The notes: generated from the sequence alone by a model not told the origin. DNA of 35,893 nt from Clostridiales bacterium (GCA_009782285.1 WRJK01000020.1:1-35893); one strand, 5' to 3'; positions 15,388-23,688 are shown, counted from the first letter of the stretch. Translations and numbers: made by a program.

Positions 15388-16068
15388 TCAATTGCAAAGC
15401 AAGAAATTCCTTTCGCTCAGCAGGCGGCTGATGAGCGCATGGCCCTTTTCGTTTGGGTGCATGCCGTCACGGCACAGGTAGTCAGAATAGGGGTTTTCTT
15501 TCATGAAGGCGGCCCTGATGTCCACAAAGCGGACTCCGTGCAGCTGGGCAAGCTTTTTCACGGCGTTGCTGTAGCCCTCCTGCCATTTGTATATAGCGTT
15601 CACGTCACCCAGGAATTTCAGGATGTTTTCGCGGCTGTTGCCCGTTGAGACCCACTTATAAAACCTCTCGGGGTCAAGGGGGGGGAGGTTGAGCATCACT
15701 GGCACACTCCCTGCCCGGTTGATAATGTCAACCATTTTGAGGTATTTTTCTTCGAATTGGGGCAGTGGCACGTTTGGGAGGTGCTCGCCGTCAGGCGAAT
15801 CTGAAATCTCGTTCCATTTGAGGTCGCAGTCGTTCCCACCGAACTCTAGGAACGTATGTGAAAACGAAGAGAGTTCGTTCTTGTGTTTGTTCAAGATTTC
15901 CATCCCTTTTAAGACAGTGCACCCGAAACGGGCGTAGTTTTCAACGTTGAGGTTAAATTTTTGGGAAATGACGTTGACGAAGCTGTTTTTGAGGTGTATG
16001 TACTTGTTTCTTGCCTCGTCAAAGATGATCCCTTTGGCGACGGAATCGCCGAATACACAGATAGACAT
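15388..16068 (-). CDS. SGNH/GDSL-family hydrolase
   Basis: A 226-aa lipase or esterase-like protein. SGNH blocks: block I FGDSVAKG at the extreme N-terminus with the nucleophile Ser, block III FLEFGGNDCD with Gly and Asn, and block V DGMHPNEKGH with the catalytic Asp and His. No signal peptide, so it is probably cytoplasmic. I placed the start at the ATG at 16068, because AAAGGAG lies 8 nt upstream and the GDS block normally starts within the first ten residues. The frame is open to 16176, but that would add 36 residues overlying its promoter. Substrate unknown. Confidence 0.88.
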   Translation of the reverse strand: MSICVFGDSVAKGIIFDEARNKYIHLKNSFVNVISQKFNLNVENYARFGCTVLKGMEILNKHKNELSSFSHTFLEFGGNDCDLKWNEISDSPDGEHLPNVPLPQFEEKYLKMVDIINRAGSVPVMLNLPPLDPERFYKWVSTGNSRENILKFLGDVNAIYKWQEGYSNAVKKLAQLHGVRFVDIRAAFMKENPYSDYLCRDGMHPNEKGHALISRLLSERNFLLCN

Positions 16069-16117
16069 ATGGAACACTCCTTTGCTGTAATTGAAACCGC
16101 CAAATGTGGTTATGAAT

Positions 16118-16146
16118 ATCATATCACGTAGTTTCAATAACGTCAA
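16118..16146 (-). promoter_or_regulatory. Promoter of the SGNH hydrolase gene
   Basis: Reading leftward: -35 TTGACG (16146-16141), 17-bp spacer, -10 TATGAT (16123-16118), 50 nt before the chosen start. It lies just downstream of one copy of the 15-bp direct repeat. Confidence 0.6.
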
Positions 16147-16158
16147 GCGGATGTGCGA

Positions 16159-16173
16159 AATAGTTTTGAGTTT
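16159..16173. repeat. 15-bp direct repeat, copy 1 (3' side of the DUF4143 ATPase gene)
   Basis: AATAGTTTTGAGTTT, identical and in the same orientation as 17433-17447. It begins 3 nt beyond the ATPase stop codon. The two copies bracket the AT-rich ATPase gene together with its promoter core. Confidence 0.8.
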
Positions 16174-16176
16174 CAT

Positions 16177-17385
16177 TTACTCGCAAAGCCAGTCTGTCGT
16201 GTTTCTAACTTTTATGCCTTCGTAGCTTTCCACAAAGGTCTTATCATTGGTAATTATGAATTTATCGTAGTTATTACGTATTGCTAAAAGCGGCGCCAGC
16301 TCGCGCTCCAATGTTTTTGCATCTCCCAAAGTTTCGCAAACTTGAACATACATCTTGTGGCTTGCTTTTTCCGCGATGAAATCAACCTCTTTTTCTTCAA
16401 CTTTACCGATAAATACATTGTATCCACGCCGTTTTAACTCCAAAAACACGATATTTTCTAAAATATGCCCTCTGTCAACATCTCGATAGCCCAATAGCAT
16501 ATTACGCAAACCCACATCAACAATAAAGAATTTTCCGAGCGTCTTTAACAAGTTTTTGCCTTTAACGTCATAACGCTTGGCCTCATAGAAAACAAACGCT
16601 TTTTCCAATGCTCTGATATAATTCTCAACGGTACTCGTCGCGGGGTTTTTTCTTGTGTTTTCTATACGCTTTTCGCTGACCAAGCTGTTTGCGACTGAGT
16701 TTGAGGATGTGGAATTTCCCACGTTGTCAGCCAAAAACATAACTATTTTTTGCAGAAGCTCCTCGTCTTTAATCTTATTTTTTGCGATAACATCTTTTAC
16801 TATCACAGTGTTGTAAATTCCGTCCAACACATTGTTGACCCTATCGACATTATCTTCAAGCTCTACAATAGAAGGAAAACCGCCATATTTCAGATAGTCT
16901 TGAAAGGTTATATCGCTTTTTTCTAGGCTGTGAAATTCCAAATACTCTTTATAGGATAGCGGATAGAGGTCGATTTTTACATACCGCCCCGCTATCAGCG
17001 TCGAAAGCTCACTTGACAAAAGCCTTGCGTTTGAGCCTGTAATATAAATGTCGCAGTCAAAGTCAACCTTGAATGAGTTTACAGCCTTTTCCCAACCAAT
17101 AACGTTCTGCGGTTCGTCTATTAACAGGTATGTTTTGCCGTTTTCGGGGATGCGCTCCATAACATAGTCATAAAAATGATTATAGTCGGTTATATCTCGA
17201 TACTTCATACTTTCAAAATTGATATAGATGATATTGTTACTCGGTATCTCCCGTTTTCTCAATTCTGCCCAAAAGAGCTTCAACAAGGTTGATTTGCCAC
17301 ATCTCCGAACGCCTACAATAACTTTAATAACTTCTTTATCAAGAAACTCTAATAATGTGTTAAGATAGCTTTGACGATTTTTCAT
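16177..17385 (-). CDS. AAA ATPase with DUF4143 C-terminal domain
   Basis: A 402-aa protein of a widespread family of unknown function, often scattered in genomes. N-terminal AAA module: the P-loop GVRRCGKST (about residues 25-33), Walker B LLIDEPQNV, sensor-like ITGSNARLLS, and the family motif LAGRYV-like LIAGRYVKIDLYPLSYKEYL. The C-terminal DUF4143 part includes YIRALEKAFVFYEAKRYD, HILENIVFLELKRRGYNVFIG and EVDFIAEK, a restriction-endonuclease-like D..E-x-K pattern. Codon usage is clearly AT-rich compared with neighbours (many AAA, ATA, TTT), which suggests acquisition from elsewhere. It has its own promoter and is bracketed by a 15-bp direct repeat. Confidence 0.9.
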   Translation of the reverse strand: MKNRQSYLNTLLEFLDKEVIKVIVGVRRCGKSTLLKLFWAELRKREIPSNNIIYINFESMKYRDITDYNHFYDYVMERIPENGKTYLLIDEPQNVIGWEKAVNSFKVDFDCDIYITGSNARLLSSELSTLIAGRYVKIDLYPLSYKEYLEFHSLEKSDITFQDYLKYGGFPSIVELEDNVDRVNNVLDGIYNTVIVKDVIAKNKIKDEELLQKIVMFLADNVGNSTSSNSVANSLVSEKRIENTRKNPATSTVENYIRALEKAFVFYEAKRYDVKGKNLLKTLGKFFIVDVGLRNMLLGYRDVDRGHILENIVFLELKRRGYNVFIGKVEEKEVDFIAEKASHKMYVQVCETLGDAKTLERELAPLLAIRNNYDKFIITNDKTFVESYEGIKVRNTTDWLCE

Positions 17386-17405
17386 CTCTCAATCACCTCA
17401 ACAGT

Positions 17406-17434
17406 ATAATAGCACAACAGCAAACAGGCGTCAA
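17406..17434 (-). promoter_or_regulatory. Promoter of the DUF4143 ATPase gene
   Basis: Reading leftward: -35 TTGACG (17434-17429), 17-bp spacer, -10 TATTAT (17411-17406), 20 nt before the ATG. The -35 overlaps the end of direct-repeat copy 2. Confidence 0.55.
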
Positions 17435-17447
17435 TAGTTTTGAGTTT
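17433..17447. repeat. 15-bp direct repeat, copy 2 (5' side of the DUF4143 ATPase gene)
   Basis: AATAGTTTTGAGTTT, a perfect match to 16159-16173, 1.27 kb away in the same orientation. Confidence 0.8.
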
Positions 17448-17505
17448 TCAACTTTAAAACATTTCGTTATTTTGTGGTTATTGATTTCAAATTGAAAATT
17501 TCTGC

Positions 17506-17534
17506 TTGCATTGTTCGCGTTTTCGATATATAAA
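17506..17534 (+). promoter_or_regulatory. Promoter of the DUF1836 gene
   Basis: -35 TTGCAT (17506-17511), 17-bp spacer, -10 TATAAA (17529-17534), 39 nt before the ATG. Confidence 0.45.
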
Positions 17535-17573
17535 TAATTTATCACTCGCATTTCAACGAACAGGAGTAGCCTA

Positions 17574-18089
17574 ATGGGTAAATTGATTGAATTGAAAGAA
17601 AAGCTGGCGCACGAACGGCCAAACAAATGGGAAAACATCCCCGACATCGACCTATACATGGATCAGGTCCTGAACTACATGAAACGGCAGCACATAGGGC
17701 TTGGCAGCGAAGAAGCACTGACTTCGTCAATGGTCAACAACTATATGAAAAAGGACTTGCTGCCACGGGCAAGGGGCAAGAAGTACAGTAGGGCGCATAT
17801 TGCCTACCTGACTTCGATTTGCCTGCTCAAGCAGATTTTGCCGGTGGCGGAGACGGGCTTTTTTCTTGGAAAGCAGACGGAAAAGCAGTCGATAGAACAG
17901 TTCTACGAAAAATACTGCGGCTTGCTTGACGAGTCACTGAACAGGCTTTCAGAGGAAATCGTCGAGGACATGGACGAGGACGCAGTCCTCGACCTTATTT
18001 TGAAGCTGGCTGTGTCGAGCTACACCCAGAAGCTCGTCTGCGGCAGGCTCCTTGGCAGCATCAGCTCCGCAGGCTTTCCCAGCGCTTGA
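17574..18089 (+). CDS. DUF1836 domain protein, probable HTH regulator
   Basis: A 171-aa protein matching the DUF1836 family common in Bacillota. The central segment (SSMVNNYMKKDLLPRARGKKYSRAHIAYL) reads as a MerR-like helix-turn-helix in which the Pro and KKYSR residues lead into the recognition wing. It is followed by helices typical of the family (FYEKYCGLLDESLNRLSEEI). AGGAG lies 9 nt before the ATG. The last 29 nt overlap the convergent btuD gene. Regulatory target not evident. Confidence 0.8.
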   Translation: MGKLIELKEKLAHERPNKWENIPDIDLYMDQVLNYMKRQHIGLGSEEALTSSMVNNYMKKDLLPRARGKKYSRAHIAYLTSICLLKQILPVAETGFFLGKQTEKQSIEQFYEKYCGLLDESLNRLSEEIVEDMDEDAVLDLILKLAVSSYTQKLVCGRLLGSISSAGFPSA

Positions 18090-18831
18090 GGGACTGAGCC
18101 ATGTACCGCGCCACGTCGATCTCGTACACTTTTTCCAGCAGGTTTCCGGTTACGACTTCGGACGTTTTGCCGTAAGCCTGCGTTTCGCCGTTTTTCATGA
18201 CCAAGATGTTTTCGCTAAGCTGCATTGCCAGGTTGATGTCGTGAAGCACGCCAATGACGGCGCAGTTGTTTTCGGGAGCCCATTTCTTCAGATAGTCGAT
18301 GAGCTCCACTTGGTATTTCAAGTCGAGGTGGTTTGTGGGCTCGTCCAGGAGTATTATTTCCGGCTGTTGGGCGAGTGCCCTCGCCAGAAAGACCCTTTGA
18401 AGCTGCCCCCCCGAGAGTTTTGTTATTTCCTTGTCCTTTTCAGCAACAAGGTTTACTGCTTCAAGGCACCGCGTTACGTGCTTTGCATCTTCCGTAGACG
18501 GCAAGCCAAAGAAGCCGCTGTCCATGCGCAGGTATCGGCCCATCATCACAGTGTCAAAGACAGAGTACGCGAAGTATATCCCCGATGTCTGGGCAAGCAT
18601 GGCCACTTTGGACGAAATTTCCCTGCTTTTCATTTTCCTGACGGGCCTCCCGTCTATTTCCACGTCGCCCCTAAAAGGCAGAAGGTTTGCGATTACCTTC
18701 AGCAGCGTAGTCTTTCCGCAGCCGTTGGGCCCGATGATCGAAAGGTTTTTACAGCTTTTCACGTCGAGCGATATGTTTTTGACAACATCGGTGCCGTCAT
18801 AGCCGGCAGATACGTTTTTCAGCGTCAGCAT
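18061..18831 (-). CDS. btuD: ABC transporter ATP-binding protein, corrinoid (BtuD-like) uptake
   Basis: A 256-aa FecE/BtuD-type ATPase. Walker A GPNGCGKTT (residues 34-42), Q-loop AMLAQTSGI, signature KLSGGQLQRVFLARAL, Walker B IILLDEPTNHLDL and H-loop GVLHDINLAMQL are all present. The start was set at the ATG at 18831, because the sequence aligns with the family from MLTLKNVSAGYDG and AAAGGTGG lies upstream; the longer open frame overlaps the permease gene. It is the last gene of the cobT-to-btuD operon. Iron-siderophore uptake is the alternative for this family, but riboswitch control and five B12 genes favour corrinoids. Confidence 0.9.
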   Translation of the reverse strand: MLTLKNVSAGYDGTDVVKNISLDVKSCKNLSIIGPNGCGKTTLLKVIANLLPFRGDVEIDGRPVRKMKSREISSKVAMLAQTSGIYFAYSVFDTVMMGRYLRMDSGFFGLPSTEDAKHVTRCLEAVNLVAEKDKEITKLSGGQLQRVFLARALAQQPEIILLDEPTNHLDLKYQVELIDYLKKWAPENNCAVIGVLHDINLAMQLSENILVMKNGETQAYGKTSEVVTGNLLEKVYEIDVARYMAQSLKRWESLRS

Positions 18832-18836
18832 CTCAT

Positions 18837-19865
18837 CTACACCACCTTTGCCTTCTTTTTCCGGCCGCCGAAGTAGAGCCAAGCGAAAAAAGGCGCACCT
18901 ATTATAGCCGTTACCGTACCGACAGGCAGTTCGCTGGGGGAAACTACGGTTCTTGCGATCAGGTCGCAAACTACCATGAACCCGCCGCCAAACACCGCAG
19001 ACATGGGAACAACGTACCTGTGCGCTGATCCGAACAGCTTTCGGATGATGTGCGGAGCGACTAGATCCACAAACCCTATCACCCCAACAAATGCAACGGC
19101 GCTTCCGGTCAGCGCAGCTGCGGTGACAAGCAGTATCCACTTCACTTTTTTAAGGTCAACTCCCATCGTCTTAGCCTGTTCTTCACCAAAGGTCATGATG
19201 TCCAGCTCCCTGTTGAAGTGTGCCACGAACATAGTGCCCAAAACAGCAGCGGGCGCCAGTATGAATACCGCTTGCCAGTCCTTCATCGAAAAGCTGCCCA
19301 TCTGCCAGAAGATCAGGCGCTGAAGGTGCTCTCTGGACAGTGCTGACATGAGCATCGTGACGGCGTTGATAAATAGCGTGAACACCATGCCTGTCAATAT
19401 GATCGTGATGTTTTCCATCTGCCAGTCCAGACGTGTGACAATCGCCATTATCAGGATAATTGTCCCGAGCCCGAACAAAAAGCCCAAGAAGGGGAGGGTG
19501 AACGCCGGCATGAACGGGATCGACACCCCATAGAGGATGACAAGCCCTGCGCCAAGAGACGCCCCGGATGACACGCCGAGCGTATAGGACGACGCAAGCG
19601 GGTTTCGGAGCACAGACTGCATCACGGCGCCGCTGACAGAAAGCGCGGCACCGACGAAAAAAGCAAGCAGGGCGCGGGGCAGGCGCAGGTTCCACACGAT
19701 GGCTACCAACGCCGGCTCGATGTGGGCGGGCAGCGGGCTGCCGGCCGCCTTGTGGCTTATGATGCTGAAAATATCGCCGGGCGGTATGGAAACGCTGCCC
19801 AGCGCAGCGCCAAGCATAACAACGATCAAACTGGCGCATGCTGCGGTGGCGGCTTTAGTCTTCAT
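18837..19865 (-). CDS. btuC: FecCD-family ABC permease, corrinoid (BtuC-like) uptake
   Basis: A 342-aa polytopic membrane permease with about ten hydrophobic segments. Family hallmarks: LRLPRALLAFFVGAALSVSG, NPLASSYTLGVSSGASLGAG, TFGEEQAKTMGVDL (cytoplasmic coupling loop), FVGVIGFVDLVAPHIIRKLFG, and PSELPVGTVTAIIGAPFFAWL. The start overlaps the btuF stop by 4 nt (ATGA). It stops with TAG, and a TGA follows three codons later in the same frame, which limits the effect of any amber suppression. Assigned to corrinoids by operon context. Confidence 0.92.
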   Translation of the reverse strand: MKTKAATAACASLIVVMLGAALGSVSIPPGDIFSIISHKAAGSPLPAHIEPALVAIVWNLRLPRALLAFFVGAALSVSGAVMQSVLRNPLASSYTLGVSSGASLGAGLVILYGVSIPFMPAFTLPFLGFLFGLGTIILIMAIVTRLDWQMENITIILTGMVFTLFINAVTMLMSALSREHLQRLIFWQMGSFSMKDWQAVFILAPAAVLGTMFVAHFNRELDIMTFGEEQAKTMGVDLKKVKWILLVTAAALTGSAVAFVGVIGFVDLVAPHIIRKLFGSAHRYVVPMSAVFGGGFMVVCDLIARTVVSPSELPVGTVTAIIGAPFFAWLYFGGRKKKAKVV

Positions 19866-20782
19866 AGGTCTGTGTATTCGCTGGGGTAGACGGCTTTCGC
19901 CATTTCCAGCAAGGCTTTTACTATGTTGTGGCTGGGGCGGTTGCTGGAGTCTGCGTCGATGATGTACACCTCGCCGTTTTTCACTGCAGCCACTTCGCTC
20001 CAGCCGGGCCTTGTTTTTATGTCTTCAATTGGGTTGTCGACATAGTTCACGCTTGTGAGGATGACGTCGGGGTTTGCGTGCAGGACCGCCTCGTCGGTGA
20101 GGGAAATCCAGCTATCCTGATCCCTGAAAATGTTTTCCGCGCCGATGAGTTCAAGCATTTCGTTCAAAAAGACACCTCTGCCGAAGCTGACTTGGTACGG
20201 GGGGGCGTCGACTTCAAAGTAGACTGCCTTTTTTTCGGTTATGGCGCTTCCGATCGCTGCGACCTTGGCGATCTCATCCTCCATTTTGGCCACCAAGGCT
20301 TCGCCCTCAGCCTGCGCCCCGAGAACCTTAGCAATGTACCTGATGTCCTCCTTAATGTCGGTGATGCTTGTGCAGGAGGGCAAGTACATGATGCAGATTC
20401 CGGTGTCGGAGACGCTTTTAAGCAGGTCGCCGCCGTCGACTTTAGTCATGCCAGTCACGAAGATTACATCGGGCTGCAGGTTTATTATCTGCTCTCCGTC
20501 GGGGCTCATCATGTTGAACATGGGAAGGCCTTGGTTGATGCCTTCAATGTCGCTTGAATACGAGTCTATCGCAATGATCTTGTCACCGTAGCCCAGAGCG
20601 GTGATGATTTCAGTGTTTGACGGGCCCATTGAAATTATTCTTTCCATGTTTTGAGGCAGAGCAACAGGGTTGCCTTCCCTGTCAGTGCCGGTCAGCGTTT
20701 TTTCAGCTGATACGTTTCCGCACGATGCTGCAGTTGCCAGAACAGCCAGCATCAGGAGAAACGCTGATAATTTTGTTTTCAT
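19862..20782 (-). CDS. btuF: ABC substrate-binding lipoprotein, corrinoid (BtuF-like)
   Basis: A 306-aa periplasmic-binding-type lipoprotein: a short basic start, hydrophobic core and TAASC lipobox with Cys21. The helical-backbone (type III) fold pattern is visible: RIISMGPSNTEIITALGYGDKIIAID, LQPDVIFV, LDEAVLHANPDVILTS-like SLTDEAVLHANPDVILT, and the C-terminal GEVYIIDADSSNRPS. The start at 20782 has AGGAGG directly upstream; the longer frame lacks a signal at its N-terminus. The gene follows the CobU paralogue by 10 nt and overlaps btuC. Confidence 0.9.
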   Translation of the reverse strand: MKTKLSAFLLMLAVLATAASCGNVSAEKTLTGTDREGNPVALPQNMERIISMGPSNTEIITALGYGDKIIAIDSYSSDIEGINQGLPMFNMMSPDGEQIINLQPDVIFVTGMTKVDGGDLLKSVSDTGICIMYLPSCTSITDIKEDIRYIAKVLGAQAEGEALVAKMEDEIAKVAAIGSAITEKKAVYFEVDAPPYQVSFGRGVFLNEMLELIGAENIFRDQDSWISLTDEAVLHANPDVILTSVNYVDNPIEDIKTRPGWSEVAAVKNGEVYIIDADSSNRPSHNIVKALLEMAKAVYPSEYTDL

Positions 20783-20792
20783 TTGAGCCTCC

Positions 20793-21173
20793 TTACTTAA
20801 CCCTTGACGGTATCCCGCAGAACAGGCGCACTGTTTCGTCGGAAGCCCGCGACAGTTCCGCAAGGGACTTCCCCACAGCCTCGCGCCATTTTCTCAACAA
20901 GCTGTCGGCAGGGACGACGCCACAAGATATGTCGTTGCATATCACGGTTGCGTCTCTGTTGCTGCTGATGAACTGCTTCATGGATTCACTTACATCAATG
21001 TCTGCTTTTACAAGCGCCAGTATCCACTTGTCGATTTCGTAAACCGTCTTTTTACCGACGGGCATGCCAGCCTCGCCCGAGCTGCATCTGTAGACGTCTG
21101 CTGCAGTCAGGCCGAACCTTTCTTTGGCATACGCCAGTTTCCCTTGGTATGCCCCGCCAAATACTAAAACCAT
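20793..21173 (-). CDS. Short CobU-like protein (adenosylcobinamide kinase family paralogue)
   Basis: A 126-aa protein with a P-loop-like N-terminus (LVFGGAYQGKLAYAKERFG) and a C-terminal block that matches the end of CobU proteins (VICNDISCGVVP followed by WREAVGKSLAELS and VRLFCGIPSRVK). The middle region holding the guanylylated His of CobU is missing, and the P-loop ends GKL rather than GKS. Start at 21173 with GAGGTG upstream. It lies between cobS and btuF in the B12 operon. It is probably not a complete bifunctional CobU; a role as partner or accessory to the cobU product at 21932 is inferred. Confidence 0.8.
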   Translation of the reverse strand: MVLVFGGAYQGKLAYAKERFGLTAADVYRCSSGEAGMPVGKKTVYEIDKWILALVKADIDVSESMKQFISSNRDATVICNDISCGVVPADSLLRKWREAVGKSLAELSRASDETVRLFCGIPSRVK

Positions 21174-21192
21174 TTGCTTTGTCACCTCGTTT

Positions 21193-21921
21193 TCATATTG
21201 CAGCGAGCGCGAAGAGCCCGCAAATCTCACTAATTACCAAGGCAAACCCTGCAAGGTCGCCTGATATGCCCTTGAATTCCCTATAGGTGAACGCAGCCGC
21301 AGCCGCATACCCTAATACTGCAGAGGACGCGACGACAAGCCCCCAAACACCAGCGTAAAGAACAGCCGCAGTCACCGCTAAGGCAGCCAAAGCCGCAACG
21401 AACACTTTATGCCGAAGGCCAGTGCCCTGTTTGAACATGCTGGCGTAGCCGCTGCCCAGCATGGCTTTGAGGCACAGGACCGACAGGGAGCAGCAGCACC
21501 TTGAAACGACTGCTATAACCGCCAGCAGCGCAAGGAGCTCCCCCTTTTCGGCTATGGCCCAGCAAGCTGCGAACTGCAGGGTGAACAGTGCGGCGAGCAT
21601 TATGACGGCAAAGGCGCCTGCATGCGGGTCCTTGAGTATGCGCAGCTTCTCCTCGAAAGGCTGCCTTGAAAGAGCTGCGTCGCTGGTGTCCATATAGCCG
21701 TCGAGGTGCAGGAAGCCTGTAGCGGCGAACGGGGCAAGGGCAATGGCAGCAGCAGCCAAGGCTGTATGCATGCCGCTTTCGCAGAGCAGTTCGGCTGCGC
21801 CCCACCACAGCGAGCCAACCAGCCCGCCCACGAGGGGGAGGCACGGCAGCGCAAGATCCCTGCAAGCGTCGTCCCATTGCCGGGTAGGCAGTGGGAAGGC
21901 GCTGAACATGCCGAGTGACAT
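21193..21921 (-). CDS. cobS: Adenosylcobinamide-GDP ribazoletransferase CobS
   Basis: A 242-aa integral membrane enzyme that joins alpha-ribazole (or its phosphate) to adenosylcobinamide-GDP, the last assembly step of the cobalamin nucleotide loop. The conserved block GFLHLDGYMDTSDAALS with its acidic residues and the RILKDPHAGAFAVI motif identify it. Several hydrophobic segments follow. The ATG at 21921 is preferred: it lies 11 nt after the cobU stop with AAAGGG in between, and the family usually starts close to this point. An upstream TTG at 21960 would overlap cobU. Confidence 0.93.
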   Translation of the reverse strand: MSLGMFSAFPLPTRQWDDACRDLALPCLPLVGGLVGSLWWGAAELLCESGMHTALAAAAIALAPFAATGFLHLDGYMDTSDAALSRQPFEEKLRILKDPHAGAFAVIMLAALFTLQFAACWAIAEKGELLALLAVIAVVSRCCCSLSVLCLKAMLGSGYASMFKQGTGLRHKVFVAALAALAVTAAVLYAGVWGLVVASSAVLGYAAAAAFTYREFKGISGDLAGFALVISEICGLFALAAI

Positions 21922-21931
21922 ATAAAACCCT

Positions 21932-22504
21932 TTAAAGCATCTTATCATAGAGTTTACCAAGCAATTCTTTCCCCTTGTGCACCACTAAATTCGAGTATGC
22001 GGCTTCCAAGACTATGTCGCAGCGCTTCGCCAAGGCGCAGTCGATGCCGGCAAGCGCCTTCCTGTAGTTTTCAGTTAAATCGCCGTAAACCATGGCGTCG
22101 CTGTATATGTAGTCTGATACAATTACAATGTTTTCAATGCTGTCAATGACACGCAGAAGCCCAAGCTCTGTTTTTTCAGCAGGGCTTATGGCTCCGCAAC
22201 CACTTGTGCCGCCCACAGGGAACATTTCATTGAAGAGCAGCGCAGTAACGCTGTCGATGAGGAAAGAACCGCCAGGGCTGCACTTGCCCAACACGCCTTC
22301 AATGCCTGTTGGCTGCTCTACTGTGGCAAACCCCCAGCCTTCCCGCTCGCGGCGGTGCCTGTCGATGCGCTCCCTGTCTTCTGCGTCGGTTGGTTTCATC
22401 GTGGCAACGTAGAAAAGGCCGCCTCCGTTGTGTTGCGCCTTTGCAAGGCGCAGCGCGTAGTACGATTTGCCGTTTTTGCACCCGCCCGATATGAAAACCC
22501 TCAT
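21932..22504 (-). CDS. cobU: Adenosylcobinamide kinase / adenosylcobinamide-phosphate guanylyltransferase CobU
   Basis: A 190-aa enzyme that phosphorylates adenosylcobinamide and then transfers GMP. P-loop GGCKNGKSYYAL at the N-terminus, FYVATMKPTDAEDRERIDRHRRER with the His that carries GMP in known CobU, and LIDSVTALLFNEMF. The C-terminal third (YIYSDAMVYGDLTENYRKAL) departs from classical CobU, whose typical ending occurs instead in the small paralogue at 20793. It overlaps the cobT stop by 4 nt and is followed by cobS. Confidence 0.9.
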   Translation of the reverse strand: MRVFISGGCKNGKSYYALRLAKAQHNGGGLFYVATMKPTDAEDRERIDRHRREREGWGFATVEQPTGIEGVLGKCSPGGSFLIDSVTALLFNEMFPVGGTSGCGAISPAEKTELGLLRVIDSIENIVIVSDYIYSDAMVYGDLTENYRKALAGIDCALAKRCDIVLEAAYSNLVVHKGKELLGKLYDKML

Positions 22505-23628
22505 TTGCCGGCACCTCCGGCAGCCGGATGCTTTGCTACCGTGAAATTGCCGCCGCCTTTTATTTCATTCAGGTATTCTTCCCCAATGTCTGCCTGTTCA
22601 AATGTGCCCATGCCGCGCATAGCAGCGCAGGCAGCGTCGATCACTGCAAACATGATAGGGCAGCCGCTGCCTTCGCCCAGCCTCATGTTCAAATTCAGGC
22701 AAGGCGTGACACCGAGTGCGGAGGCAGCATGGGCGAACCCCTGCTCTCCGGACGCATGGGAGGCGAACATGTACTCTTTTGCCAGGGGGCTGAGTTTGTA
22801 CGCAGCCAATGCAGCCACCATGGAAATGAAACCGTCGATGACCACAGGCACTTTCATGTGCGCGCCGCCGATGAAGACGCCTGCCAAAGCGGCAATGTCA
22901 AACCCTCCAACCTTTGCCAGCACGTCGATAGGGTCTTCAGGGTCTGGCTTGCTGCGCTTCAATGCCGCTTGTATGACTTCTATCTTGTGCCGGTACGCTT
23001 CGTCTTTCAATCCGGCACCTTTCCCCGTGGCGTCTTCGGCCGGCAGTCCGGTCAAACCGCAGAGCACAGCAGACGACGTGGTGGTGTTGCCAATGCCCAT
23101 CTCCCCGGCGCCAATCAGCCTGTATCCGTTTCTGACAGCGTTTTCTGCTGTTTCTATCCCAATTAGGATTGCCTGTACAGCTTCGTCATGGGTCATAGCG
23201 TCGCGCCTTGCTATGTTCCATGTGGATTTCCGGATTTTTTTGTTCAAAACAAGAGGGTGATCCACCTCGGCGTTTATCCCCACGTCCACAACGATCAAAT
23301 CTGTATTGAATTGCTTCGCAATTGCTGCCACCCCGGTAATGCCCCTGGTGAAATTGACGGTCTGCGCATATGTGACCGCTTGAGGGGCTGATGCGACGCC
23401 TTCTTCCACGACGCCGTTGTCAGACGACATAATAATGACGCACCGTTTGCCTGCATCGTAAAACATCTCGCCACTGATGCCAGCCAGCGTTGCCGCGATG
23501 TCCTCCAGCCTGCCAAGGCTGCCCGGCGGTTTTGCCAAACCGTCAAGCCTGAACCTTGCTCTTTCAACCGCAGTTCTGTCAGGTGGGTTTATTTGCGAGA
23601 CGTACCCTCGCAGCGTACTAATCGACAT
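22501..23628 (-). CDS. cobT: Nicotinate-nucleotide--dimethylbenzimidazole phosphoribosyltransferase CobT
   Basis: A 375-aa enzyme that activates the lower ligand base as alpha-ribazole phosphate. Typical features: LAKPPGSLGRLEDIA, MSSDNGVVEEGVASAPQAVT, GAGEMGIGNTTTSSAVLCGL with the catalytic Glu region, GGFDIAALAGVFIGGAH and ASHASGEQGF. Start at 23628, with AGGAG 8 nt upstream; the longer open frame runs into the riboswitch terminator and is not translated. First gene of the operon. The 4-nt overlap with cobU indicates coupling. Confidence 0.95.
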   Translation of the reverse strand: MSISTLRGYVSQINPPDRTAVERARFRLDGLAKPPGSLGRLEDIAATLAGISGEMFYDAGKRCVIIMSSDNGVVEEGVASAPQAVTYAQTVNFTRGITGVAAIAKQFNTDLIVVDVGINAEVDHPLVLNKKIRKSTWNIARRDAMTHDEAVQAILIGIETAENAVRNGYRLIGAGEMGIGNTTTSSAVLCGLTGLPAEDATGKGAGLKDEAYRHKIEVIQAALKRSKPDPEDPIDVLAKVGGFDIAALAGVFIGGAHMKVPVVIDGFISMVAALAAYKLSPLAKEYMFASHASGEQGFAHAASALGVTPCLNLNMRLGEGSGCPIMFAVIDAACAAMRGMGTFEQADIGEEYLNEIKGGGNFTVAKHPAAGGAGK

Positions 23629-23646
23629 GGCCTTTTCTCCTGCAAC

Positions 23647-23688
23647 AAAAAATCCCGCCTCGCGGCCGGCATCGCTTGGTTGCGGGAT
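23647..23688 (-). terminator. Intrinsic terminator of the cobalamin riboswitch
   Basis: On the minus strand ATCCCGC (23688-23682) pairs with GCGGGAT (23658-23652), followed by a T-rich run (23652-23647). It sits between the aptamer and the cobT start, so it is the expression platform for ligand-induced termination. Confidence 0.8.

Noticed and set aside
18052..18876. Plus-strand open frame of 274 codons opposite btuD
   Set aside because: Antisense shadow of a clear ABC ATPase; no family motif.
18832..19140. N-terminal extension of btuD reaching into the permease gene
   Set aside because: The added residues are Cys/Arg-rich shadow sequence of btuC, and the family begins at the ATG at 18831.
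22355..23260. Plus-strand open frame of 301 codons opposite cobU and cobT
   Set aside because: Both genes on the minus strand are certain. The plus-strand translation is Pro/Ala/Ser-rich shadow sequence without a ribosome-binding site.
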